Shown one piece after another: positions 14,614-25,527 of a stretch of 64,000 bases of DNA. Each line of letters starts with the position of its first letter. The stretch's first letter is position 1. The DNA is taken from contig CACAIR010000003.1 in the NCBI GenBank assembly GCA_902532565.1, positions 21,144 through 85,143 of the forward strand, in the 5' to 3' direction. Under the pieces are notes generated by a model. The model did not search any database and was not told where the DNA came from. It saw only the letters and a list, made by a program, of their open reading frames with translations. The DNA comes from an uncultured Pelagibacteraceae bacterium (lineage in GTDB: Bacteria > Pseudomonadota > Alphaproteobacteria > Pelagibacterales > Pelagibacteraceae). The position numbers and the translations under genes are program-made.

Positions 14614-16435
14614 TATTGGTAAAGAAGTAATAAAAAAAGAACTACCATTAATTCCAAAGTTGCCTGGTGTTTATAGAATGTTAAATGAAAAAGGAGATAT
14701 TCTTTATGTTGGAAAAGCAAAAAATTTACCAAATAGGTTAAAAAGTTATGTTGCTGAAAAAAATCATATTATCAGAACAGAAAGGATGTTGTCTCAAACA
14801 AGAAAATTGGAGATAACAACAACTTCAAATGAAAGTGAGGCTTTACTTCTTGAAGCTAATTTAATCAAAAAACATAAGCCAAAATTTAATATTCTATTGC
14901 GAGATGATAAATCTTTTCCTTTTATATTTATTGGTAACAAAAACAAATGGCCTCAAATAAAAAGACATAGAGGGAAAAAAACAAAAGAGGGTTTTTATTT
15001 TGGACCTTTTGCTTCAGCAGGCTCAGCTAATTGGACAATAAAGATGATACAAAAAATTTTTCATTTAAGAGTTTGTGATGATACTGTCTTTAAGAACAGG
15101 CAACGTCCTTGTATATTATATCAAATAAAAAGATGTTCTGGTCCATGTGTTGGTTACATAGAGGAGTATGAATATAAAAAAACTGTTGAGGATGCAATTG
15201 AATTTGTTTCTGGCAAGTCAAGAAAAATTCAGAAAAATCTCTCAGACCAAATGGAAAAAGCTAGTGATGGTTTAGATTTTGAAAAAGCAGTAATTTTACG
15301 GGATAGAATAAAATCTTTAAACATTATTCAATCATCTCAAAGAATTAACGAAGCAAATTTAATTGAGGCTGATGTAATTGCTGGCTACAAAGAGTCGGGT
15401 AAAACTTGCATTCAAGTTTTCTTTTATCGCTCAAAACAGAATTGGGGTAATCAAGCTTTTTTTCCAAAACATGACCCTGATGAAAAACTAAGTGAAATAT
15501 TGAATTCTTTTGTTTCTCAATTTTATGAGAATAAAAGTGTTCCTTCATCTATAATATTATCTGAAGAAATTAAAGAAAAAATTTTAATTGAAAAAACTCT
15601 TTCTCAAAAAGAAGAAAAGCAAATAAATATTTCTATTGCGAAAAAAGGATCAAAATTAAAAGTAATTAATCAAGCAATAAAAAATGCAAAAGATAGCTTG
15701 AATAGAAAGCTTTATGAAAGTCAAAATAATAGAGAGCTTTTTGATGCAGTAGCAAGTAAATTTAATCTAGAAACAAATATTAATTTGGTAGAAGTTTATG
15801 ATAATAGCCATATACAAGGAACTAATAGTGTAGGAGCATTAATTGCCTATGGAGATGAAGGATTTATAAAAAAAAGATACAGAAAATTTAATATAAAAAT
15901 TAAAAATAACGAACAAGATGACTATGGAATGATGCGTGAAGTTCTTAATCGAAGATTTAAAAGAGCTATACAAGAAAAAGAAAATTACCTTACTTTTCCT
16001 GATCTAGTTCTGATTGATGGCGGAAAAGGTCAATATTCAGTTGCAAGAGAAACTCTTAATGAACTTGGGCTTCATGATTTACCAATAGTTGCGATAGCTA
16101 AGGGAAAACAAAGAAATAGTGGGAATGAGACTTTTTTTCATGATGGTAAAGAGTTTAAATTCTTTAAAAATGACCCCACTCTCTTCTTTCTTCAAAGAAT
16201 AAGAGATGAATCACATAGGTTTGCAATAAGTGCTCACAGAGCTAGGAGGAAAAAAGGAATAAGCAAATCTTTACTTGATCAAATTGAAGGCATAGGTTCC
16301 ATAAGAAAAAGGGCATTATTAAATCATTTTGGCTCTGCAAGAGCTGTTGAGTCTGCAAGCTTAGATGAAATTAAATCAGTTGAAGGTGTTGAGGCAAAAG
16401 TTGCGAAAAAGATATATAACTTCTTCCATGAATAA
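14600..16435 (+). CDS. uvrC: excinuclease ABC subunit C (start [16 protein letters not shown])
   Basis: [33 protein letters not shown] domain, C-terminal HhH. Confidence 0.96.
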   Translation: MIISDIGKEVIKKELPLIPKLPGVYRMLNEKGDILYVGKAKNLPNRLKSYVAEKNHIIRTERMLSQTRKLEITTTSNESEALLLEANLIKKHKPKFNILLRDDKSFPFIFIGNKNKWPQIKRHRGKKTKEGFYFGPFASAGSANWTIKMIQKIFHLRVCDDTVFKNRQRPCILYQIKRCSGPCVGYIEEYEYKKTVEDAIEFVSGKSRKIQKNLSDQMEKASDGLDFEKAVILRDRIKSLNIIQSSQRINEANLIEADVIAGYKESGKTCIQVFFYRSKQNWGNQAFFPKHDPDEKLSEILNSFVSQFYENKSVPSSIILSEEIKEKILIEKTLSQKEEKQINISIAKKGSKLKVINQAIKNAKDSLNRKLYESQNNRELFDAVASKFNLETNINLVEVYDNSHIQGTNSVGALIAYGDEGFIKKRYRKFNIKIKNNEQDDYGMMREVLNRRFKRAIQEKENYLTFPDLVLIDGGKGQYSVARETLNELGLHDLPIVAIAKGKQRNSGNETFFHDGKEFKFFKNDPTLFFLQRIRDESHRFAISAHRARRKKGISKSLLDQIEGIGSIRKRALLNHFGSARAVESASLDEIKSVEGVEAKVAKKIYNFFHE

Positions 16436-16443
16436 ATTTTATA

Positions 16444-17028
16444 ATGCTTAGAAAAATACCAAATATTTTAACTGTAGGTCGAATTCTGATTGTACCTTTT
16501 TTTGTATTAGCATTTTACTTGCCTGGTTTTTATGGAGATCTAACAGCTTTAATATTATTTATTGTTGCCTCATTTACTGATTTTTTAGATGGAATGCTGG
16601 CTAGATTGCTGGGTGAAGAATCTAAGCTTGGTGAATTATTAGATCCAATAGCTGATAAAATTATTGTCGCCACTGCTTTAATTTTGTTAGTCATGGATGG
16701 AACTATTCGGAACTATGAGGTAATCGCTGCAATAATTATACTCACAAGAGAAATATTAATTTCTGGTTTGAGAGAATTCTTGGCAAAAGGAAAAATTAAA
16801 TTGCCAGTCTCAAGCCTTGCAAAATTAAAAACTGTTTTACAAATGGTATCAATAGCTCTTCTGCTCTCAGGGGAAACGGGAAATAAAATTATTAATTTTC
16901 AGGATTATAACGCTCAAACTATTGGAATAATTTTCCTATGGCTTTCTGCTGCTCTGACACTTTTTACTGGATACGAATATATGCGTAAAGGAATTGACCA
17001 CGCTATATCTGAAGACAATAAAGATTAA
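16444..17028 (+). CDS. pgsA: CDP-diacylglycerol-glycerol-3-phosphate 3-phosphatidyltransferase
   Basis: CDP-alcohol phosphatidyltransferase motif DFLDGMLARLLGEESKLGELLDPIADK. Confidence 0.93.
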   Translation: MLRKIPNILTVGRILIVPFFVLAFYLPGFYGDLTALILFIVASFTDFLDGMLARLLGEESKLGELLDPIADKIIVATALILLVMDGTIRNYEVIAAIIILTREILISGLREFLAKGKIKLPVSSLAKLKTVLQMVSIALLLSGETGNKIINFQDYNAQTIGIIFLWLSAALTLFTGYEYMRKGIDHAISEDNKD

Positions 17029-17906
17029 GCTGCTTTTTTCTTTCTAACTAAAATTTGATAACTTTTATTTAGATCTATAATTAAGTCACAAACTTTAAAC
17101 TGATTTTCAGCTATACATGAAACTGGTGTAACTTCTGCGGCTGTTCCAGTCAGAAAACATCCCTCAAAATTGGATAACTCTGAAGGGTTTATTTTTCTTT
17201 CATGAACTTTAATATTTTTTGATTTAGCAATTTCGATAACTGTTCGTCTTGTTATACCATCCAAAAATGAATCTGGTATCGGGGTATGTATCTCACTATT
17301 TTTATCTTTAAAAAAAATATTTGCTCCTGTTGCTTCTGCAATATTGCCTTCATGATCTAACATTAAAGAGTCAGTATATCCTTGGCTTTCTGCTTCATGT
17401 TTTGATAGAGTACAAATCATATAAAGACCTGATGCTTTAGTGTCCCAAGGAATTGTGTTGGGTGCTGGTCTTCTCCAACTAGAAATATTTAATGTTATTC
17501 CATCAATTTTTAATTTCGGATCAAAATATGAGCCCCATTCCCAAGTTGCTATAGCTACATGAATTTTTGTTTGTTGTGCAGAAATTGCCATCATTTCACT
17601 ACCTCTCCATATTGTAGGTCTAACATAACCATTCTCAACTTTTTGAACTGCTATAATTTGATTGCAGGCATCGTTAATCTCTGCCTCAGAATAGGGAACC
17701 TTCATTCCCATTCTTTTTGCAGAATAAAAAAGTCTAGCTGTGTGCTCCTCTAATTTGAATATTGAACCATCATAAACTCTTTCTCCTTCAAAAACACAAC
17801 TCGCATAGTGTAATCCATGATTTAGAATATGAATATTAGCATCTGCCCAGTCAACAAGCTCACTATTATACCAAATTTTTCCTGATCTTTTATCGTAAGG
17901 TATCAT
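17025..17906 (-). CDS. ilvE: branched-chain amino acid aminotransferase
   Basis: Class IV aminotransferase: HYASCVFEGERVYDG, EATGANIFF, GITRRTVIEIAK. Confidence 0.93.
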   Translation of the reverse strand: MIPYDKRSGKIWYNSELVDWADANIHILNHGLHYASCVFEGERVYDGSIFKLEEHTARLFYSAKRMGMKVPYSEAEINDACNQIIAVQKVENGYVRPTIWRGSEMMAISAQQTKIHVAIATWEWGSYFDPKLKIDGITLNISSWRRPAPNTIPWDTKASGLYMICTLSKHEAESQGYTDSLMLDHEGNIAEATGANIFFKDKNSEIHTPIPDSFLDGITRRTVIEIAKSKNIKVHERKINPSELSNFEGCFLTGTAAEVTPVSCIAENQFKVCDLIIDLNKSYQILVRKKKAA

Positions 17907-17973
17907 TTATGAAATAAAATTATTACTGAAAATTATCTTTGTATCTGTAATATGTCAATATAACTTACCAACC

Positions 17974-18411
17974 ATGAAAGAACTTTTATATTTAAAAGAT
18001 AATCAGTTAAAAGATCTAATCGAAAAATTGATTATAGGATATAGAGATATTTTTTCAGATTCAAAAAAAATCCTAGATAGATATTCTATTGGACTAGCCC
18101 ATAATAAGGTGATCCATTTATTATCTATGTATGAAGGAATTTCTATTTCTGAATTATTAAAAAGACTAAAAGTTACTAAACAGAGTCTTAATAGAGTTCT
18201 TAAAGACTTAGTTAAATTAGAGGCTATTGAATTTAAAAAAAATAAAAATGACACTAGGATAAAACATGTTTTTTTAAACGAAAAAGGTAAAGTAATTTCT
18301 AATGAAATTTTTCAGGTACAAAAGAAAAGAATTTATAATGCATTACTCAACTCTAAATCTGAGGAAGTATTGAACTTTGATAGTGTACTAAATAAAATTA
18401 TAAATGGATAA
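17974..18411 (+). CDS. MarR-family transcriptional regulator (PetP-like by context)
   Basis: wHTH SISELLKRLKVTKQSLNRVLKDLVKLEAIEFKKNKNDTRIKHVFL; next to OmpR-type regulator. Confidence 0.8.
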   Translation: MKELLYLKDNQLKDLIEKLIIGYRDIFSDSKKILDRYSIGLAHNKVIHLLSMYEGISISELLKRLKVTKQSLNRVLKDLVKLEAIEFKKNKNDTRIKHVFLNEKGKVISNEIFQVQKKRIYNALLNSKSEEVLNFDSVLNKIING

Positions 18412-19081
18412 TTTTTTAGCTCATATTCTTATAGTTGATGATGATGAGGGAATAAGGTCATTAGTAAAAAAATATTTAAATGAAAATCAATATTTAATTA
18501 ATACTGCTAGTAATGCTGAAGATGCCTCAAAAAAAATCAAAATAATTAAATTTGACTTAATAATTCTTGATATAATGATGCCTGGTAAAAGTGGTTTAGA
18601 ATTTATAAAAGAAAATAAAAAAAATCTTGATACCCCAGTTATATTGTTAACTGCAAAAGGCCAGCCAGATGAACGAGTGGAAGGTTTAGAAATTGGTGCT
18701 GATGACTATTTGCCAAAACCATTTGAACCAAAGGAATTGCTTTTAAGAATAAAAAATATTTTGAGTAAAACAAAAAAAATTGATCAAAAAAGAGTAATAG
18801 AATTCGAAAATGTTAAGGTTGATTTGAATAAACTATTAATAATAAAAAATGAAACAGAGTACAAAATAAACAATACTGAAAAAATTATTTTGGAAAAAAT
18901 GATTAATAACCCTGGAAAAATTTTTGATAGAATGGAGATAGGTAAGTTAATTGACTTAGAAAAAGAAAGATCGATTGATGTAATAATTACAAGATTAAGA
19001 AAGAAAATAGAATTAGATCCAAAGAATCCTAAATTTCTGCAAACAATAAGAGGTGCTGGCTATGTTTTATGGATTGAATAA
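18404..19081 (+). CDS. OmpR/PhoB-type response regulator (PetR-like by context)
   Basis: Receiver DDD...LIILDIMMPGKSGLEF...LTAK...GADDYLPKPF; C-terminal wHTH ending TIRGAGYVLW. Confidence 0.9.
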   Translation: MDNFLAHILIVDDDEGIRSLVKKYLNENQYLINTASNAEDASKKIKIIKFDLIILDIMMPGKSGLEFIKENKKNLDTPVILLTAKGQPDERVEGLEIGADDYLPKPFEPKELLLRIKNILSKTKKIDQKRVIEFENVKVDLNKLLIIKNETEYKINNTEKIILEKMINNPGKIFDRMEIGKLIDLEKERSIDVIITRLRKKIELDPKNPKFLQTIRGAGYVLWIE

Positions 19082-20381
19082 ATTTATTAAAAATTTGCTT
19101 CCTAAAAGATTATTTTATAGAGCACTATTAATTGTAGCAATTCCAGTAATAGTACTACAAATAATAATCACAATTGTATTTTTCGATAGCCTATGGATAA
19201 AGACAAACCAAGGTATGACTAGAGCATTGGTTAATGAAGTAAAAACTTTTATTGAAGTTTATAAAAATGATAATTATGACAAAAATGAAATAACCAATCT
19301 TTTTTCAGTTTATCAAGATTTAAATATTGAGTTTATTAAGGATAAAAAGTTTAATTATGATTATTCTGAGAGGTGGTTTAGCCCCATAGATAGAACCCTA
19401 AGAAGAGAATTAAAATCTAGGTTTGGTATTGGGGGGTATTGGTTCAATACAACAAATTACAAAGAGTTAATTGACTTAAGAATTAAATATCAAAATGGTT
19501 ATTTTAAATTTTTGATACCTAAAGATAGGCTTACAAGTTCATCTGCTAGAATTTTTGGTTTATGGATCACGGTCCCAGCATTCATTATGATAATTATATC
19601 ATTAATATTTCTGAAGAATCAAACTCGGCCTATCACTGCTCTCGCTAAAGCTGCTGAAAAATTTGGTAAAGGAGAGGAAATTGAAGACTTCAAACCCTCA
19701 GGCGCATCTGAAATAAGACAAGCTGGTTTAGAATTTGATCGAATGAGAAAAAGAATATTTAGGCATCTAAATCAAAGATCCGAAATGCTATCTGGTATAA
19801 GTCATGATCTCAGAACGCCATTAACCAGAATGAAATTACAAACTGCTTTTATTAATGACAAAGATATTTCAAGTAAATTGGTCGAAGATATCAATGAAAT
19901 GGAAAAAATGTTGAATGAATACCTTCAATTCACAAGTTCAACATATGTAGAAAAAGATGAATTATTCAATTTGAGTGAATTACTAAACCAAATTATTAAA
20001 AAATATAATAATAATGATATCTCAAAAAACATTAACGAAAGAGTCTATTTAAATGGGAGAAAAAATTTAATTAATCGTTGTATAAATAATTTGATTGATA
20101 ATGCTTTAAAATATGGAAAAAAAATTAATATAGAGCTATCAAAAAAAAGCACGAATATATTTATCAAAATTGAAGATGATGGTCCAGGAATACCAGAAAA
20201 AGAATATAATAATGTCTTTAAACCGTTTTATAAAATAGATAAAGGCAGAGGTGAAAAAAGGTCCAGTGTGGGTTTGGGTCTTTCAATTGCCTCCGATATT
20301 ATTCGCTCTCATGGTGGAAATATAAAATTAGAAAAATCTAAATTAAATGGACTTGAAGTTAGGATCTTTTTACCCGTTTAA
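19062..20381 (+). CDS. sensor histidine kinase (EnvZ-like)
   Basis: N-terminal TM, HAMP-like, SGISHDLRTPLTRMKLQ HisKA, NLIDNALKYG, DDGPGIPE, GLGLSIASDI. Confidence 0.93.
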   Translation: MFYGLNKFIKNLLPKRLFYRALLIVAIPVIVLQIIITIVFFDSLWIKTNQGMTRALVNEVKTFIEVYKNDNYDKNEITNLFSVYQDLNIEFIKDKKFNYDYSERWFSPIDRTLRRELKSRFGIGGYWFNTTNYKELIDLRIKYQNGYFKFLIPKDRLTSSSARIFGLWITVPAFIMIIISLIFLKNQTRPITALAKAAEKFGKGEEIEDFKPSGASEIRQAGLEFDRMRKRIFRHLNQRSEMLSGISHDLRTPLTRMKLQTAFINDKDISSKLVEDINEMEKMLNEYLQFTSSTYVEKDELFNLSELLNQIIKKYNNNDISKNINERVYLNGRKNLINRCINNLIDNALKYGKKINIELSKKSTNIFIKIEDDGPGIPEKEYNNVFKPFYKIDKGRGEKRSSVGLGLSIASDIIRSHGGNIKLEKSKLNGLEVRIFLPV

Positions 20382-20610
20382 CTTTTTTTTTCTTTTGCGG
20401 TTGTAATTTTTCAAGTTTTTTCTCTAAAGTTTCAACCCTTTTTGATAAAACCTCAAATTCATCTTTGCTTGTAAGTTTCATTTTAAAAACAATTTCATCT
20501 CTTTTAGATTTTAAGATTGTAATTATTTCATTTCCTATATCTCTTGATGAAACAAGGCCTTGTTCAAACAATTTTGTGATTTTATCAAATACAAATTTAG
20601 AATTTTTCAT
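20359..20610 (-). CDS. ubiK: UbiK/BMFP-family accessory protein
   Basis: 83 aa with C-terminal coiled coil EFEVLSKRVETLEKKLEKL; typical position before lgt. Confidence 0.72.
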   Translation of the reverse strand: MKNSKFVFDKITKLFEQGLVSSRDIGNEIITILKSKRDEIVFKMKLTSKDEFEVLSKRVETLEKKLEKLQPQKKKKVKRVKRS

Positions 20611-20660
20611 ATATTTATTTAATATCTTATTATATTTATATCCTATATTTATTATTTATA

Positions 20661-21428
20661 ATGTTCATTAATAATTTTGACCCAGTTGCTGTAGAGATTT
20701 TTTCAATTGAAATACGCTGGTATTCTCTTGCGTATATAATTGGTATTTTAATAGGTTGGTACTTAGCAAAAAAATTTTTTGTAAATAAAAATATTTATTA
20801 TAGATTTGATGACTATATAACATTCATTATCATAGGTTTATTATTAGGAGGAAGATTAGGTTACGTTTTGTTTTATAATTTCGACTTTTATATAAATAAT
20901 CCTTTGGAGATAATTAAGTTATGGCAAGGAGGCATGTCGTTTCATGGCGGCGTGATGGGAATAATTATAGCGAGTTTGATATTTGCTAAAATGAATAATG
21001 ATAAAGTTTTTGATTATCTTGATGTAGTAGCTTTAGTCTCCCCAATTGGTATTTTTTTTGGAAGAATTGCAAATTTTATTAATTCTGAGCTTTATGGTAT
21101 CGAAACAAGTATGCCATGGGGTGTTAAATTTATTCAAGTAGATAATTTTTACAGACACCCAACTCAATTATACGAGGCATTTTTGGAGGGTATTGTTTTA
21201 TTTCTAATACTTTTATTTTTTAAAGGAAAAGAAAACTTAAAATTATCCGGAACAATCTCTGCTTTCTTTTTAATATTCTACTCAATGTTTAGATTCATTA
21301 TTGAATATTTTAGAGTTCCAGATGAACAGTTGGGTTACTTAATTTTAAATTTTACAATGGGTCAACTGTTAAGTCTAATATTTTTCATGGCAGGTTTAAT
21401 TTTGTTTTATAAAAAAATTAATGTTTAA
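20661..21428 (+). CDS. lgt: prolipoprotein diacylglyceryl transferase
   Basis: IRWYSLAYIIGILIGW, GGMSFHGGVMG, GRIANFINSELYG, HPTQLYEA. Confidence 0.96.
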   Translation: MFINNFDPVAVEIFSIEIRWYSLAYIIGILIGWYLAKKFFVNKNIYYRFDDYITFIIIGLLLGGRLGYVLFYNFDFYINNPLEIIKLWQGGMSFHGGVMGIIIASLIFAKMNNDKVFDYLDVVALVSPIGIFFGRIANFINSELYGIETSMPWGVKFIQVDNFYRHPTQLYEAFLEGIVLFLILLFFKGKENLKLSGTISAFFLIFYSMFRFIIEYFRVPDEQLGYLILNFTMGQLLSLIFFMAGLILFYKKINV

Positions 21429-22464
21429 AAGAAATCAAACTTTAACACTCGATAAGTTCATTGACTATTGTCTTTACGACAAAAAAATTGGGTATTATAT
21501 GACAAAAAATATTTTCGGTGTGACTGGAGACTTTGTTACCGCACCAAATATTTCGAGACTGTATTCTGAAATGTTAGCTATTTGGACAATTAGTTTTTGG
21601 GAAAGCTTAGGGTGTCCAAAAAAATTTAATTTAATTGAATTAGGAGCAGGAAATGGGGAGATGATGAAAGTAATGATTGAAAGTTTTAAAAAGTTTCCTC
21701 TATTTATGAATTGTTGCAATATTTTCATCTATGAAAGAAGTCCAAAATTAATTTTATTGCAAAAAAAAAGAATTCAATCAAAAAAAATTAAATGGATTAA
21801 AAATTTCAAAAATCTAAATAAGTCACCAAATATTTTTTTAGCAAATGAATTTTTTGATGCTATGCCTATTAAACAATATTTTAAAGAAGGAAATCATTGG
21901 TTTGAAAGATTAATAAAAATATCAAATAAATATAATATTAGTTTTTGGAAAAAAAAAATAAATTTTAAAATTTTAGAAAAAAAATTTAATTTTCAGATTT
22001 CAGAAAAACAAAATTTTATTGAATATTCGCCCTTAGGTATGAAATACCTAAATGAGATTATAAAAATTATAGATAAGAAAAATGGGGGATTATTAGTCGT
22101 CGATTATGGTTTTTATGGAAAAAATTTTAAAAATTCCCTGAAAGCTATTTATAATAAAAATCACTCGAATGTTTTAGAGAACATTGGAAAGTCAGACATA
22201 ACACATAATATAAATTATTATTTATTTGAAAAGACTTTAAAAAATTTTAAAAATATAAATAATAATTATACTACTCAAAAAAATTTTTTGACAAATCTTG
22301 GAATCTTTCATAGAGCTGAGATCATTAGTAATAATAAAACATTTTCTGAAAAGGCAGACATATTCTATAGAATAAAAAGATTGACAGATAAAAATCAAAT
22401 GGGTGATTTGTTTAAAGTAATGTTAATAAAGAATTCTTTCATAAAATCACGAATAGGTTTTTAA
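21421..22464 (+). CDS. SAM-dependent methyltransferase, MidA/NDUFAF7 family
   Basis: GDFVTAPNISRLYSEMLAIW, IELGAGNGEMM, ANEFFDAMPIKQY. Confidence 0.88.
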   Translation: MFKRNQTLTLDKFIDYCLYDKKIGYYMTKNIFGVTGDFVTAPNISRLYSEMLAIWTISFWESLGCPKKFNLIELGAGNGEMMKVMIESFKKFPLFMNCCNIFIYERSPKLILLQKKRIQSKKIKWIKNFKNLNKSPNIFLANEFFDAMPIKQYFKEGNHWFERLIKISNKYNISFWKKKINFKILEKKFNFQISEKQNFIEYSPLGMKYLNEIIKIIDKKNGGLLVVDYGFYGKNFKNSLKAIYNKNHSNVLENIGKSDITHNINYYLFEKTLKNFKNINNNYTTQKNFLTNLGIFHRAEIISNNKTFSEKADIFYRIKRLTDKNQMGDLFKVMLIKNSFIKSRIGF

Positions 22465-22466
22465 AA

Positions 22467-23228
22467 TTGATTAAATCAAAAAGATTATCTTGCTTTTCAA
22501 AAATTGAACACGGATTTTTCAACAGAAATGGTGGTGTTTCTAAAGGAATTTATAAAAGTTTAAATTGTGGAATTGGTTCTAAAGATCAAAAGATAAATGT
22601 AAAAAAAAATCTTCAAATAGTGAAATCTAAAATAAGATCAAAATCAAAAAAAATTTTTTTAGTCAAACAAACACACGGGAATCAATTTGTATTTTTAAAA
22701 AGCAAATCTAAGATTAAATCTAGAAATGTAATTGGAGATGCAATTATTTGTGAAAAAAGAGGAATACCTATTGCAGTTCTTACTGCTGATTGTGTGCCAA
22801 TTTTAATTTATGATGAAAAAAGAAAGATGATTGCTGCAATTCATGCTGGATGGCGTGGGGCTTACAAAGATATTATTAAAAAAATAATTAAATTTATGAT
22901 TAAAAAAGGATGCGACCCTAAAAATATGGTTGCTGCTATTGGACCTGCAATATCTAAGAAAAATTATGAGATTAAATCAGAATTTAAAAAAAGATTTATT
23001 AGAAGAAATAAAAAAAATATGAAGTTTTTCTCTTCAAAAGCAAATAAAATTTATTTTGATTTAAAAGCTTATGTAAAAAATCAAATTAAATTGAACTTAA
23101 TTAATAATATTGACATTATAAATATTGATACATTTGATACAAAAAATAATTTTTTTAGTGCAAGAAAATCTTTGAAACTTGGATATGATGATTATGGTAG
23201 AAATATATCTGTAATTATGATTAATTGA
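22467..23228 (+). CDS. pgeF: PgeF/YfiH laccase-domain family protein (TTG start)
   Basis: HGFFNRNGGVSKGIYKSLN, TADCVPILIYD, AAIHAGWRGAYK. Confidence 0.88.
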   Translation: MIKSKRLSCFSKIEHGFFNRNGGVSKGIYKSLNCGIGSKDQKINVKKNLQIVKSKIRSKSKKIFLVKQTHGNQFVFLKSKSKIKSRNVIGDAIICEKRGIPIAVLTADCVPILIYDEKRKMIAAIHAGWRGAYKDIIKKIIKFMIKKGCDPKNMVAAIGPAISKKNYEIKSEFKKRFIRRNKKNMKFFSSKANKIYFDLKAYVKNQIKLNLINNIDIINIDTFDTKNNFFSARKSLKLGYDDYGRNISVIMIN

Positions 23229-23235
23229 GCTATCT

Positions 23236-24168
23236 ATGAAATTATTATCTGGAAATAGCAATAAACCACTAAGCAAAAAAATTGCTAAATTCTTAAAATC
23301 AAAACTTGTGAATTCAAGTATAAGAAAGTTTTCTGATGGTGAAATTTACACTGAGATTAACGAAAACATAAGAGGAAATAGCATCTTTATTATTCAATCT
23401 ATTTCATCGCCAGCTAATGATAACTTAATGGAATTGCTGCTTTGTATCGATGCCTTAAAAAGATCATCTGCTAAAAATATTACAGCAGTGATACCGTATT
23501 TTGGTTATGCCAGACAAGACAGAAAAGTTGTACCAAGAACATCTATTTCAGCTAAATTAGTTTCTAATTTAATAACCAAGGCTGGTGCAGATAGAGTTGT
23601 AACAGTTGACTTACATGCAGGTCAAATACAAGGTTTTTTTGATTTACCAGTTGATAACCTTTTCTCTACACCGATTTTTGCAAGACATATCAAGAAAAAA
23701 ATAAAAAATAAAAATTTAATTTGTATTGCTCCAGATGTTGGAGGGACTGAAAGAGCAAGAGCTTTAGGAAAGTTATTAAATGTTGGCTTAGCTATAGTGG
23801 ATAAAAGAAGACCCAAACCTGGTCAATCTCAAGTAATGAATGTAATTGGTAATGTAAAAGATAAAACTTGTATAATTGTAGATGATATAATTGATTCTGG
23901 TGGGACTATTATAAATGCTGCAAAAGCACTTAAAGATAGAGGTGCAAAAGAAGTTTTTGTTTATATTTCTCATGGTGTGCTTAGTGGTGATGCTGTGAAA
24001 AAAATTAAAAAATCAATGATTAAAAATTTAGTCATAACAGATACTATTGATAATGAAGAAAAAGTTAAAAGTGCCAAAAATATTGAAGTTTTATCAATTT
24101 CCAGCTTAATGGGTGAGGCTATTAAAAGAATTTCAAACTCAACTTCTGTTTCCGATTTATTTAAATAA
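23236..24168 (+). CDS. prs: ribose-phosphate pyrophosphokinase
   Basis: YFGYARQDRK, VDLHAGQIQGFFDLPVDNL, CIIVDDIIDSGGTI. Confidence 0.97.
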   Translation: MKLLSGNSNKPLSKKIAKFLKSKLVNSSIRKFSDGEIYTEINENIRGNSIFIIQSISSPANDNLMELLLCIDALKRSSAKNITAVIPYFGYARQDRKVVPRTSISAKLVSNLITKAGADRVVTVDLHAGQIQGFFDLPVDNLFSTPIFARHIKKKIKNKNLICIAPDVGGTERARALGKLLNVGLAIVDKRRPKPGQSQVMNVIGNVKDKTCIIVDDIIDSGGTIINAAKALKDRGAKEVFVYISHGVLSGDAVKKIKKSMIKNLVITDTIDNEEKVKSAKNIEVLSISSLMGEAIKRISNSTSVSDLFK

Positions 24169-24212
24169 TTACCTTGAGTTATTTTAGAACATAAGCTAAA
24201 AACCTATTTTTT

Positions 24213-24932
24213 ATGATTTCACTAGAAGCAATTTCCAGAGATAATAAAACTAAAGGGCAACTTAGTGCTATAAGAAATAGCGGTAATGTACCTGCTATAG
24301 TTTATGGTGGAAAAGATAAAAATGAAAAAATCTCTATCTCAAAAAAGATATTAAAATTAACAATTGAAAAAGAAAATTTTTTATCAAATATAATTACCCT
24401 CTCAATTAACGGAAAAACTCAAAATGTTTTACCAAAAGAGGTAATATATGATGTTATAACTGATGAGCCCGTACATATTGATTTTTTAAGAGTTGTGCCT
24501 GGAGTGTTAATTAGAATTGAAGTGCCTGTTGAATTTATTAATCATGAGAAATCACCCGGTTTAAAAAGAGGTGGAGTGCTGAATATTGTAAGAAGAAAAA
24601 TAGAACTAAAATGTCCAAGTGAAAAAATACCTGAAAAACTAACTTTAGATCTTGATGGTATAGATATTGGTGAAAGTTTTAAAATTTCATCTGTAAAATT
24701 AGAGGATGATGTGATTCCTACAATTCAAGGAAGGGATTTTGTTATTGCAACACTAGCAGCTCCAACAGTCATGAAAGAACCTGAAAAACCAGTTGAAGAG
24801 GAGGCTGCAGAGGGAGAGGCGACTGAGGCAGCAGCCGAGGGTGATAAACCAGCTGAGGGAGTTGAGGGTGAGAAAAAAGAAGGCGACGATAAAAAAACTT
24901 CTGAAAAAAAATCTTCTGAAGAAAAAAAATAA
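24213..24932 (+). CDS. rplY: 50S ribosomal protein L25 (CTC type)
   Basis: GNVPAIVYGG, VHIDFLRV; upstream of pth; long acidic/lysine-rich C-terminal tail. Confidence 0.92.
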   Translation: MISLEAISRDNKTKGQLSAIRNSGNVPAIVYGGKDKNEKISISKKILKLTIEKENFLSNIITLSINGKTQNVLPKEVIYDVITDEPVHIDFLRVVPGVLIRIEVPVEFINHEKSPGLKRGGVLNIVRRKIELKCPSEKIPEKLTLDLDGIDIGESFKISSVKLEDDVIPTIQGRDFVIATLAAPTVMKEPEKPVEEEAAEGEATEAAAEGDKPAEGVEGEKKEGDDKKTSEKKSSEEKK

Positions 24933-24966
24933 TCAAAAAATTGAAATCTAAATTTCAGTAAAACTT

Positions 24967-25527
24967 ATGCTTTTATTTGTAGGTCTTGGCAATCCAACAT
25001 CAGATAGTGAAAATAATCGACATAATGTTGGTTTCAAAATCATAGACGCAATAAATAAAAAATTTAGCCTTTCAAAACAAAAACCAAAATTTAAAGGACT
25101 TTTGACTACTGGAAATATTGAAGGTGAAAAGGTTTATGCGATAAAACCTTTAACTTTTATGAATGAGTCAGGGATTTGTATTAGAGAATTGTTAGAATAT
25201 TTCAAATTTGACGCCAAAGATGTAATTGTATTTCATGATGATCTTGACATTGAATTTGGAAAAATCAAAGCGAAGTTCGGAGGCTCGAGTGCAGGACACA
25301 ATGGGATTGCTTCTATTGATAAATTTATAGGCAAAGATTATTCAAGGGTAAGGATTGGTATCGGTAAACCAAAAACACCTATAGATATTAAAGATTATGT
25401 TTTGCAAAATTTTGATGAAGATGAACTTGTCGGTATAAATAAAATTTCTGAGAATATAACCGAGTCGATCGGGGACTTAATTAAGAAAAAGTTAGATATA
25501 TTCGCTAGTATAATTAACAATAAATAA
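24967..25527 (+). CDS. pth: peptidyl-tRNA hydrolase
   Basis: FVGLGNPTSDSENNRHNVGF, PLTFMNESG, FHDDLDIEFGKIK, GSSAGHNG. Confidence 0.96.
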   Translation: MLLFVGLGNPTSDSENNRHNVGFKIIDAINKKFSLSKQKPKFKGLLTTGNIEGEKVYAIKPLTFMNESGICIRELLEYFKFDAKDVIVFHDDLDIEFGKIKAKFGGSSAGHNGIASIDKFIGKDYSRVRIGIGKPKTPIDIKDYVLQNFDEDELVGINKISENITESIGDLIKKKLDIFASIINNK

